Below, in pieces: positions 35,461-42,559 of a DNA stretch of 64,000 bases (within the stretch, counting starts at the first letter, position 1; each line of letters begins with the position of its first letter). The stretch is taken from NCBI GenBank assembly GCA_035502095.1, contig DATJUX010000028.1, positions 62,001 to 126,000 on the forward strand. The letters run 5' to 3'. Source of the stretch: JAKANT01 sp035502095. Lineage in GTDB: Bacteria; Pseudomonadota; Gammaproteobacteria; Burkholderiales; Burkholderiaceae_F. The position numbers were made by a program, and so were the translations under genes. Below the pieces are notes generated by a model. That model did not search any database. It saw only the letters and a list, made by a program, of their open reading frames with translations, and had not been told where the DNA came from.

Positions 35461-36468
35461 ATGAAGGCGATCGAGATCACCACCCCGGGTGGGCCGGAGG
35501 TACTCAAGCTCACCGACCGCCCGCGCCCGCAGCCCGGCGCAGGCGAAGTGCTGATTCGCGTCCACGCGGCCGGGGTGAACCGGCCCGATGCCCTGCAGCG
35601 GCGTGGCGCCTACGCGCCGCCGCCCGGAGCCTCGGAGATCCCTGGCCTCGAGGTCGCGGGAGTCGTCGAGGCAAGCGGCGCGCCCGGTCTGAGGCCAGGC
35701 GATCCGGTGTGCGCCCTGGTCACGGGCGGCGGCTACGCCGAATACTGCGCCGCGCCGGCCGGCCAGGTGCTCCCGGTCCCGCGTGGCTTGAGCTTTGCCG
35801 AGGCTGCCGGGCTTCCGGAAACGTTCTTCACGGTCTGGTCCAACGTCTTCGATCGTGCGCGCCTCGCCCCGGGAGAGAGCCTGCTCGTTCAAGGTGGGTC
35901 GAGCGGGATCGGGGTTGCGGCGATTCAGCTTGCGGTCGCCCATGGCAGCACGGTATACGCGACCGCCGGTAGCGAGGAGAAGTGCCGCGCATGCGAAGGT
36001 CTCGGTGCCCGCCGTGCCATCAACTACCGCGCCGAGGACTTCGTTGCGGTGGTCAAGAAGGAGACCGAGGGCCGCGGCGCCGACGTGATCCTCGACATGG
36101 TGGCGGGCGACTACGTACCGCGCGAGATCGAGTGCCTTGCCGACGACGGGCGCATCGCGATCATCGCGGTGCTCGGCGGCGGCTCGGCGAGCGTCAACTT
36201 CGCGACCGTCCTGCGTCGTCGCCTGACGATCACCGGATCGACCTTGCGCCCGCGCCCGGTCGCTTTCAAGACCGCGATCGCGCAGCGGCTGCGCGAGAAC
36301 GTGTGGCCGTTGCTCGAATCGGGACGCATCAGGTCGTTGCTGTTTCGCCGTTTTCCGCTCGTCGATGCGGCGGGTGCCCATGCGCTGCTGGAGTCGAGCC
36401 AACATGTCGGCAAGATCGTGCTCGACGTCACGTCGTATGCCGCCGACGTGCCGGTGCCGGGAAAGTGA
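35461..36468 (+). CDS. NAD(P)H-quinone oxidoreductase, zeta-crystallin/PIG3 type
   Basis: The 335-residue medium-chain reductase starts MKAIEITTPGGPEVL, like the PIG3 family. VNRPDALQRRGAYAPPPGA is the conserved substrate region, and LLVQGGSSGIGVAAIQLA is the nucleotide-binding motif. It lacks the zinc ligands of alcohol dehydrogenases. It probably reduces quinones with NADPH. A start at 35446, overlapping the pnp stop, would add five residues. It is tightly packed between pnp and tpiA. Confidence 0.88.
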   Translation: MKAIEITTPGGPEVLKLTDRPRPQPGAGEVLIRVHAAGVNRPDALQRRGAYAPPPGASEIPGLEVAGVVEASGAPGLRPGDPVCALVTGGGYAEYCAAPAGQVLPVPRGLSFAEAAGLPETFFTVWSNVFDRARLAPGESLLVQGGSSGIGVAAIQLAVAHGSTVYATAGSEEKCRACEGLGARRAINYRAEDFVAVVKKETEGRGADVILDMVAGDYVPREIECLADDGRIAIIAVLGGGSASVNFATVLRRRLTITGSTLRPRPVAFKTAIAQRLRENVWPLLESGRIRSLLFRRFPLVDAAGAHALLESSQHVGKIVLDVTSYAADVPVPGK

Positions 36469-37217
36469 TGCCGATGAATCGTCGCAAGCTGGTGGGCGCC
36501 AACTGGAAGATGAACGGTTCGCTCGAAGCGAACGCCAAGTGGTTGAAGGAGTTCGCAGCGGACCCGCCCAAGTGCGAAACGGTCGTGTTTCCTCCGTTCG
36601 TCTATCTTCCGCAGGTGGTCGCGGGACTCGTGGGGGGCGTTGCCGCAGGGGGGCAGAACCTGAGCCAGCACGCACCGGGCGCCTACACGGGCGAGGTCGC
36701 GGGCGAGATGCTGGTCGAGATCGGTTGTCACTGGGTGATCGTCGGCCACTCGGAGCGGCGCGCGCGGTTCAACGAGGTCGATCTGATGGTGGCGGCCAAG
36801 GCCCGGCGTGCGCTCGACCTGGGCTTGCGGCCGATCGTGTGCGTCGGCGAGACGCTGGCCGAGCGCCAGGCAGGCAAGACGCTGGAGGTCGTGTCGCGGC
36901 AGGTCGCGAGCGTGCTCTCGGTGTGCAGCGTCGCGGAACTCGGCCAACTGGCCGTCGCGTACGAGCCGAGGTGGGCGATCGGCACCGGGCACGCTGCGAC
37001 CCCGGACGAGGCGCAGGAGGTGCACAAGGCGATTCGCGCGCAACTGAGTGCGGCCGATCAGACGGCCGCGGGCCAGGTGCGCGTGATCTACGGCGGCAGC
37101 GTCACGAAAGAAAATGCCGGTGACCTCTTCGCCGAACCCGACATCGATGGTGGATTGATAGGTGGGGCGTCGCTGGACGCGCGGCTGTTTCGCGCCATCT
37201 GCGCCGCCGCTGAATAA
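36468..37217 (+). CDS. tpiA: triosephosphate isomerase
   Basis: The 249-residue glycolytic TIM barrel interconverts dihydroxyacetone phosphate and glyceraldehyde 3-phosphate. The catalytic Lys is in NWKMNG, His in VGHSERR and Glu in YEPRWAIGTG. The phosphate loop is seen in IYGGSV and GLIGGASL. The ATG overlaps the preceding stop; an in-frame ATG at 36474 is an alternative. secG follows after ten bases, as in many proteobacteria. Confidence 0.97.
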   Translation: MPMNRRKLVGANWKMNGSLEANAKWLKEFAADPPKCETVVFPPFVYLPQVVAGLVGGVAAGGQNLSQHAPGAYTGEVAGEMLVEIGCHWVIVGHSERRARFNEVDLMVAAKARRALDLGLRPIVCVGETLAERQAGKTLEVVSRQVASVLSVCSVAELGQLAVAYEPRWAIGTGHAATPDEAQEVHKAIRAQLSAADQTAAGQVRVIYGGSVTKENAGDLFAEPDIDGGLIGGASLDARLFRAICAAAE

Positions 37218-37227
37218 GGACGAGGTC

Positions 37228-37599
37228 ATGGCTTGGTGGACTACGTTGCTCGTCGTCGTGCAGATCGTCTGCGCGCTCGCAATCATCGTCCTGGTACTGC
37301 TCCAGCACGGGAAGGGCGCGGACATGGGCGCCGCATTCGGTGGCGGTGCCTCGGGCAGTCTGTTCGGTGCGACCGGCTCGGCCAATTTTCTGTCACGCAG
37401 TACCGCTATCCTGGCAACCGTGTTCTTTCTCGCAACGATCGGGCTGGCATACAGCGGAACGAGTCATCGGTTGCAGAGGAGTGAAGGCGGCGGTCTGATG
37501 AGTACCGTGCCGCAGGATGCGCCCAAGGACGCAGGCAAGGAAGAAACGAAGGAGGTACCGGCTTCTTCGGGCGGCAAGGCGGGCGAAATTCCGAAGTGA
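37228..37599 (+). CDS. secG: preprotein translocase subunit SecG
   Basis: The 123-residue inner-membrane protein has two hydrophobic helices (about 4-24 and 52-72) joined by the signature LLQHGKGADMGAAFGGGASG. It assists SecYE in protein export. The C-terminal tail is polar and extended (PQDAPKDAGKEETKE), as is common in betaproteobacteria. It lies in the tpiA-secG-tRNA-Leu-nuo order. Confidence 0.95.
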   Translation: MAWWTTLLVVVQIVCALAIIVLVLLQHGKGADMGAAFGGGASGSLFGATGSANFLSRSTAILATVFFLATIGLAYSGTSHRLQRSEGGGLMSTVPQDAPKDAGKEETKEVPASSGGKAGEIPK

Positions 37600-37660
37600 A
37601 TTCGCGTTGCAAACACGCGAGTGATCGCGGTCCACGCATCGCGTAACGGTTTCGTTGAAG

Positions 37661-37666
37661 TAGAAT
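37661..37666 (+). promoter_or_regulatory. candidate -10 element for tRNA-Leu / nuo operon
   Basis: TAGAAT lies 23 bases upstream of the tRNA-Leu 5' end, a suitable distance for a -10 with a short tRNA leader. No convincing -35 hexamer is found 16-18 bases upstream. If it is real, transcripts would include the tRNA and probably continue into nuoA. Confidence 0.4.
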
Positions 37667-37689
37667 CCGCGCCGTACTCCGTCGCGGTG

Positions 37690-37774
37690 GCCGACGTGGT
37701 GGAATTGGTAGACACACCATCTTGAGGGGGTGGCGGCGCAAGCCGTGTGAGTTCGAGTCTCACCGTCGGCACCA
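37690..37774 (+). tRNA. tRNA-Leu (anticodon GAG)
   Basis: A complete cloverleaf is visible: acceptor GCCGACG (37690-37696) with CGTCGGC (37764-37770), discriminator A and encoded CCA (37772-37774). The anticodon stem CCATC/GGTGG encloses the loop TTGAGGG with anticodon GAG at 37724-37726, reading CUC and CUU. There is a long variable arm typical of tRNA-Leu, and GTTCGAGTC forms the T loop. The 3' end lies only 25 bases before the nuoA ATG. Confidence 0.97.
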
Positions 37775-37799
37775 GGCACTGGCAGACCGACCAGCGACC

Positions 37800-38165
37800 A
37801 TGAATCTCGAGACCTACGTTCCTGTCCTGCTCTTCATCATCGTCGGGTTGCTGGTCGGTGCGGGTCCGCTGATAGCAGGTGCGTTGCTGGGTCCGCGCAA
37901 GCCCGATCCTGAAAAGCTTTCGCCGTACGAATGCGGCTTCGAGGCCTTCGAGGATGCACGCATGCGCTTCGACGTACGTTATTACCTCGTGGCGATCCTG
38001 TTCATCCTGTTCGACCTCGAGATCGCGTTTCTCTTCCCATGGGCAGTCGTACTCGGCAATCTCGGCACGTGGAGCGTCGGTTTCTGGTCGATGATGATCT
38101 TCCTCGCCATCCTCACGGTTGGCTTTCTCTATGAATGGAAGAAGGGCGCGCTAAACTGGGAGTGA
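37800..38165 (+). CDS. nuoA: NADH-quinone oxidoreductase subunit A
   Basis: The 121-residue membrane subunit of complex I has three helices (about 7-30, 60-85 and 90-112). KLSPYECGFEAFEDARMRFDVRY is the family signature, read here as KLSPYECGF and then ARMRFDVRYYLVAILF. It opens the 14-gene nuo operon and starts 25 bases after the tRNA-Leu gene. Confidence 0.97.
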   Translation: MNLETYVPVLLFIIVGLLVGAGPLIAGALLGPRKPDPEKLSPYECGFEAFEDARMRFDVRYYLVAILFILFDLEIAFLFPWAVVLGNLGTWSVGFWSMMIFLAILTVGFLYEWKKGALNWE

Positions 38166-38201
38166 TATCTCCTCCAGTCGCGGTGCGTCGGGAACCGGGC
38201 A

Positions 38202-38678
38202 ATGAGCCTCGAGGGTGTCCTCAATGAAGGTTTCGTCACGACCAGTGTCGACAAGCTGATCAACTGGTCGAAGACGGGTTCCCTGTGGCCGGTTACGTTC
38301 GGCCTGGCGTGTTGCGCAATTGAAATGATGCACGCCGGTGCCTCGCGGTACGACCTCGACCGCTTCGGCATCATGTTCCGGCCGAGTCCGCGCCAGTCGG
38401 ACCTGATGATCGTCGCCGGAACGCTCTGCAACAAGATGGCACCTGCGTTGCGCAAGGTGTACGACCAGATGGCCGAACCGCGCTGGGTCGTGTCGATGGG
38501 GTCCTGCGCGAACGGCGGCGGCTACTACCACTACTCGTATTCGGTCGTGCGTGGCTGCGATCGCATCGTTCCCGTCGACGTGTACGTACCGGGCTGTCCG
38601 CCGACCGCCGAGGCGCTGATTTACGGCTTGATCCAGTTGCAGAACAAGATTCGCCGCACCAATACGATCGCCCGTTGA
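38202..38678 (+). CDS. nuoB: NADH-quinone oxidoreductase subunit B
   Basis: The 158-residue subunit carries the terminal [4Fe-4S] cluster N2 next to the quinone site. Ligands are visible in GLACCAIEMMH (adjacent Cys pair), GSCANGGG and VYVPGCPPTAEAL. It lies in the hydrophilic arm at the membrane interface. Confidence 0.98.
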   Translation: MSLEGVLNEGFVTTSVDKLINWSKTGSLWPVTFGLACCAIEMMHAGASRYDLDRFGIMFRPSPRQSDLMIVAGTLCNKMAPALRKVYDQMAEPRWVVSMGSCANGGGYYHYSYSVVRGCDRIVPVDVYVPGCPPTAEALIYGLIQLQNKIRRTNTIAR

Positions 38679-38704
38679 GACGCGCGGCCAGCGCCCTGCC
38701 AGAG

Positions 38705-39301
38705 ATGACCCGCGTCGAATCCCTGATTGCAGCTGTCAAGGCGACCTTCGGCCAGCGCGCGAAGTCGCTTGTCCTGGCTCTCGGCGAGGCGACGCTCGAA
38801 GTCGACGCTGCGGAGTACCTGGACGTGGCGCGGACCTTGCGCGACGAACCGGGCCTGCGCTTCGAGCAGTGCGTCGACTTGTCGGGGGTCGACTACGCGT
38901 CCTACGGCAATGGCGCGTGGGAAGGCAAGCGTTTCGCGTCGGTGCTGCATCTCCTGTCGGTCACTCATAACTGGCGCCTGCGCCTGCGGACGTACTGTCC
39001 CGATGACGACTTTCCGCGCGTCGCGTCGCTGATCGACGTGTGGCCCGCCGTCAACTGGTACGAGCGCGAGGCGTTCGATCTGTACGGCATCGTCTTCGAA
39101 GGCCATCCCGACCTGCGCCGCATCCTCACCGACTACGGCTTCGTCGGGCACCCCTTCCGCAAGGACTTTCCGGTTTCGGGGCACGTCGAGATGCGCTACG
39201 ACCCGGAGCAGAAACGCGTCATCTACCAGCCGGTCACCATCGAGCCGCGCGAGGTCACGCCGCGTGTGATCCGCGAGGATGGATACGGGCAGGGGCGGTA
39301 G
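38705..39301 (+). CDS. nuoC: NADH-quinone oxidoreductase subunit C
   Basis: The 198-residue peripheral-arm subunit has the 30-kDa signature NWYEREAFDLYGIVFEGHPDLRR in two pieces: NWYEREAFDLYG and GHPDLRRILTDYGF. It binds subunits B and D. The ATG at 38705 is preferred over an upstream TTG. Unlike most gene pairs in this operon it is followed by a 132-base spacer, described separately. Confidence 0.96.
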   Translation: MTRVESLIAAVKATFGQRAKSLVLALGEATLEVDAAEYLDVARTLRDEPGLRFEQCVDLSGVDYASYGNGAWEGKRFASVLHLLSVTHNWRLRLRTYCPDDDFPRVASLIDVWPAVNWYEREAFDLYGIVFEGHPDLRRILTDYGFVGHPFRKDFPVSGHVEMRYDPEQKRVIYQPVTIEPREVTPRVIREDGYGQGR

Positions 39302-39334
39302 GGTGATATGAGTGACGTCGGGAGCCGCTTGAGA

Positions 39335-39406
39335 AATTTTGTCTCCGGCCGCGCGGCTTTGCCGCGCTTAACTTGCGCTGCGCGCAAGTTAGCCTGCGAC
39401 GAAATT
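39335..39406 (+). repeat. nested palindromes in the nuoC-nuoD spacer
   Basis: Hairpin A: GCGCGGC (39351-39357), loop TTT, GCCGCGC (39361-39367). Hairpin B: TAACTTGCG (39369-39377), loop CTGCG, CGCAAGTTA (39383-39391). An outer stem AATTTTGTC (39335-39343) with GACGAAATT (39398-39406), one G-U pair, encloses both, giving a three-way junction. No ORF or recognised repeat family explains it. It could be a relic palindromic element or a structured RNA. Confidence 0.65.
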
Positions 39407-39465
39407 CAAGGTGTAGTGGCGTAGAGCACGCTCATGGCGGAGATCAAGAACTACACCTTGAATTT
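39402..39465 (+). repeat. perfect 16-bp inverted repeat bracketing the nuoD start codon
   Basis: AAATTCAAGGTGTAGT at 39402-39417 is the exact reverse complement of ACTACACCTTGAATTT at 39450-39465, which encodes part of the nuoD N-terminus (NYTLNF). The 32-base loop between contains the nuoD ATG (39434). In RNA the start codon would sit in the loop of a long hairpin. The left arm overlaps the right arm of the three-way junction stem, so the two folds exclude each other. Confidence 0.8.
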
Positions 39466-40687
39466 TGGCCCGCAGCATCCTGCGGCGCACGGCGTTCTGC
39501 GACTCGTGCTCGAACTCGACGGGGAAGTGATCCAGCGCGCCGATCCCCATATCGGCCTGCTGCACCGGGCTACGGAGAAGCTTGCCGAGACGCGCACCTA
39601 CATCCAGTCGGTGCCGTATATGGATCGCCTCGACTACGTGTCGATGATGTCGAACGAGCACGCCTATGTGATGGCGATCGAGAAACTGCTGCAGATCGAC
39701 GTCCCGGTGCGCGCGCAATACATCCGCGTCATGTTCGACGAGATCACGCGCATCCTCAACCACCTGCTCTGGATCGCGGGCCACGGGCTGGACGTCGGTG
39801 CGATGGCGATCTTCCTGTACGCCTTTCGCGAGCGCGAAGACCTGTTCGATATCTACGAGGCGGTCTCGGGTGCGCGCATGCATGCCGCGTACTACCGGCC
39901 CGGCGGCGTCTACCGCGACCTGCCCGACCGCATGCCGCAGTACGAGTCGTCGCAGTTCCGGGACCGCAAGGACCTCGAGCGTCTCAACGAAACGCGGCAG
40001 GGGTCGGTGCTCGATTTCATCGAGGCGTTCACGCGCCGCTTTCCGAAGTACGTCGACGAATACGAAACCCTGCTCACCGACAACCGCATCTGGAAGCAGC
40101 GGCTGGTCGGGATCGGTGTCGTGGCGCCGGAACGCGCGCTGGCGCTCGGCTTTACCGGGCCGATGCTGCGCGGGTCCGGCGTCGAGTGGGATCTGCGCAA
40201 GAAGCAGCCCTACGAGGTGTACGACCGCATGGAGTTCGACGTGCCGGTGGGCCGCAACGGCGACAGCTACGACCGCTACCTGGTGCGCATGGAGGAGATG
40301 CGTCAGTCCAACCGCATCATCCAGCAGTGCGTCGCGTGGCTGCGCTCGAACCCCGGCCCCGTGATGCTCGACAACCACAAGGTGACGCCGCCCGCGCGCG
40401 TCGAGATGAAGTCGAACATGGAAGAGCTGATTCATCACTTCAAGCTCTTCACCGAGGGCTTTCACGTGCCGCCGGGCGAAGCGTATGCCGTGGTCGAGCA
40501 TCCCAAGGGCGAGTTCGGGATCTACCTCGTATCCGACGGTGCCAACAAGCCTTACAGGATGAAGATCCGGGCGCCTGGGTTCCCGCATCTGCAGGCGCTC
40601 GACGAGATGGCGCGCGGACACATGATCGCCGACGCGGTGGCGATCATCGGCACACAGGACATCGTTTTCGGGGACATCGACCGGTGA
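39434..40687 (+). CDS. nuoD: NADH-quinone oxidoreductase subunit D
   Basis: The 417-residue subunit forms much of the quinone pocket with subunit B. The N-terminus IKNYTLNFGPQHPAAHGVLR includes the quinone-binding His region. RADPHIGLLHRATEKL and YMDRLDYVSMMSNEHAY are 49-kDa signatures. Length is the usual single-gene form, not fused to C. The start codon lies in the loop of a 16-bp inverted repeat. Confidence 0.98.
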   Translation: MAEIKNYTLNFGPQHPAAHGVLRLVLELDGEVIQRADPHIGLLHRATEKLAETRTYIQSVPYMDRLDYVSMMSNEHAYVMAIEKLLQIDVPVRAQYIRVMFDEITRILNHLLWIAGHGLDVGAMAIFLYAFREREDLFDIYEAVSGARMHAAYYRPGGVYRDLPDRMPQYESSQFRDRKDLERLNETRQGSVLDFIEAFTRRFPKYVDEYETLLTDNRIWKQRLVGIGVVAPERALALGFTGPMLRGSGVEWDLRKKQPYEVYDRMEFDVPVGRNGDSYDRYLVRMEEMRQSNRIIQQCVAWLRSNPGPVMLDNHKVTPPARVEMKSNMEELIHHFKLFTEGFHVPPGEAYAVVEHPKGEFGIYLVSDGANKPYRMKIRAPGFPHLQALDEMARGHMIADAVAIIGTQDIVFGDIDR

Positions 40688-41193
40688 GCGCGCTTCCCCA
40701 GGCCAAACCTCTCCTGTCGGCCGCGGCGTACCGCGCCATCGACCGCGAGATCGCCAAATACCCGGCGGGCCAGAAGCAATCGGCCGTTCTCGCCGCTCTT
40801 GCGACCGCGCAACACGAGTTGGGTTGGATCTCGAGGGACGTGATGGAGGAAGTGGCCCGGTACCTCGAGATGCCTGCGATCGCCGTCTACGAAGTGGCGA
40901 GTTTCTACACGATGTACGACCTCGAGCCACCCGGCAAATGCAAGCTCACGATCTGCACGAACCTTCCATGTGCGCTTTCCGGTGGTGCGCGCGCGGCGGA
41001 GTACTTGAAACAGCGCCTCGGGGTCGGCTTCAACGAAACCACGCCGGATGGCCTCTTCGCGCTCAAGGAGGGGGAGTGCATGGGTGCCTGCGGCGATGCG
41101 CCGGTGCTGCTGGTCAACAACACGCGCATGGAGAGCTTCATGAGCAACGAGAAGCTCGACGCGCTGCTCGACGAATTGAAGCGGGCGGGTTGA
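40684..41193 (+). CDS. nuoE: NADH-quinone oxidoreductase subunit E
   Basis: The 169-residue 24-kDa subunit has a thioredoxin-like domain with a [2Fe-2S] cluster. Ligands are Cys-x4-Cys in CTNLPC and Cys-x3-Cys in GECMGACGDAP. The GTG start overlaps the nuoD stop (GTGA). It forms the NADH dehydrogenase module with subunits F and G. Confidence 0.97.
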   Translation: MSALPQAKPLLSAAAYRAIDREIAKYPAGQKQSAVLAALATAQHELGWISRDVMEEVARYLEMPAIAVYEVASFYTMYDLEPPGKCKLTICTNLPCALSGGARAAEYLKQRLGVGFNETTPDGLFALKEGECMGACGDAPVLLVNNTRMESFMSNEKLDALLDELKRAG

Positions 41194-41197
41194 AGCC

Positions 41198-42502
41198 ATG
41201 AGCGCGCAGACCTGCTTCCACGGCCGGCACATCAAGCCGATGATCCTAGCCGACCTCGACGGCGCGAACTGGCGGTTGCGCGACTACGAGAACCGCGGTG
41301 GCTACAAGGCGCTGCGCAAGATCCTGAGCGAGAAGATTGCGCCCGAAGCCGTCACTGCCGAGGTGAAGAAATCGGCGCTGCGCGGGCGCGGCGGCGCGGG
41401 TTTCCCGACCGGGCTGAAGTGGAGCTTCATGCCGCGCCAGTTTCCGGGCGCGAAGTACGTGGTGTGCAATTCGGACGAGGGCGAGCCGGGCACGTTCAAA
41501 GATCGCGACATCCTGCGCTACAACCCGCACATCGTGATCGAAGGCATGGCGATTGCCGCCTACGCGATGGGCAGCAAGGCCGGCTACAACTACATACACG
41601 GCGAAATCTGGGATACGTACCTGCGCTTCCAGGAAGCGCTCGACGAGGCATACGCCGCCGGCTTGCTCGGACAAAAGATTATGGGCTCGGAGTTTTCATT
41701 CGACCTCCACGCCGTGCACGGCTACGGCGCCTACATCTGCGGCGAGGAGACGGCGCTGCTCGAGTCGATCGAAGGAAAAAAGGGCCAGCCGCGGTTCAAG
41801 CCGCCTTTCCCCGCGAGCTACGGCCTCTATGGCAAGCCGACGACCATCAACAACACCGAGACGTTCGCCGCGGTGCCGTTCATCATCAACCACGGCGCGG
41901 ACGCCTTCCTTCAGCTCGGCCGCCCCAACAACGGCGGCACCAAGATCTTCTCGGTCTCGGGTGACGTCGCCCGCCCGGGCAACTTCGAGATTCCGCTCGG
42001 CACGCCCTTCGCGACCTTGCTCGAACTGGCCGGCGGCATGCGCGACGGCAAGAAGATCAAGGCCGTGATCCCGGGCGGTTCGTCGATGCCGGTGCTGCCG
42101 GGCGAAGTCATGATGGCCACCGACATGGACTACGACTCGATCGCCAGGGCCGGCTCGATGCTCGGTTCGGGCGCGGTGATCGTGATGGACGAGACGCGGT
42201 GCATGGTCAAGTGCCTCGAGCGTCTCGCGTACTTCTACTTCGAGGAGAGCTGCGGCCAGTGCACGCCGTGCCGCGAAGGCACCGGCTGGCTCTACCGGAT
42301 GGTGCATCGGATCGAGCACGGCCAGGGCCGCATGGAAGACCTCGACGTGCTCAATTCCGTCGCCGACAACATCATGGGCAGGACGATCTGCGCGCTGGGC
42401 GACGCCGCGGCGTTGCCGGTCAAGTCGTTCGTCAAGCACTTTCGCGCCGAGTTCGAGCATCACGTGCATCACAAAGAATGTGTCGTCCCGGAATACGTCT
42501 GA
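41198..42502 (+). CDS. nuoF: NADH-quinone oxidoreductase subunit F
   Basis: The 434-residue subunit oxidises NADH. The FMN/NADH site is visible as RGRGGAGFPTGLKW, CNSDEGEPGTFKDR and YICGEETALLESIEG. The SLBB domain follows, then the N3 [4Fe-4S] ligands in ESCGQCTPCREG with a distal Cys in TICALGD. The ATG lies four bases after the nuoE stop. Confidence 0.98.
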   Translation: MSAQTCFHGRHIKPMILADLDGANWRLRDYENRGGYKALRKILSEKIAPEAVTAEVKKSALRGRGGAGFPTGLKWSFMPRQFPGAKYVVCNSDEGEPGTFKDRDILRYNPHIVIEGMAIAAYAMGSKAGYNYIHGEIWDTYLRFQEALDEAYAAGLLGQKIMGSEFSFDLHAVHGYGAYICGEETALLESIEGKKGQPRFKPPFPASYGLYGKPTTINNTETFAAVPFIINHGADAFLQLGRPNNGGTKIFSVSGDVARPGNFEIPLGTPFATLLELAGGMRDGKKIKAVIPGGSSMPVLPGEVMMATDMDYDSIARAGSMLGSGAVIVMDETRCMVKCLERLAYFYFEESCGQCTPCREGTGWLYRMVHRIEHGQGRMEDLDVLNSVADNIMGRTICALGDAAALPVKSFVKHFRAEFEHHVHHKECVVPEYV

Positions 42503-42514
42503 GGCCAGGTCCTT

Positions 42515-42558
42515 CCCGCTGCTGCGGGCGAGGGGAATTCGTGAGTCGCAGAGCGACT
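42515..42558 (+). repeat. two short hairpins in the nuoF-nuoG spacer
   Basis: CCCGC (42515-42519), loop TGCT, GCGGG (42524-42528), and AGTCGC (42544-42549), loop AGA, GCGACT (42553-42558). The second ends one base before the nuoG ATG (42560) and could hinder ribosome access. No strong ribosome site other than the AGGGG at 42531-42535 is seen. Confidence 0.45.
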
Positions 42559-42559
42559 G

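Noticed and set aside
37605..37622. Short stem CGCGT/ACGCG after secG as a terminator
   Set aside because: Only five pairs, no T run, and placement before the tRNA promoter gives no further support.
39389..40930. Minus-strand frame opposite nuoD whose end translates YTLNF like the nuoD N-terminus
   Set aside because: The similarity is due to the inverted repeat around the nuoD start; the rest of the frame is antisense of nuoD with no family match.
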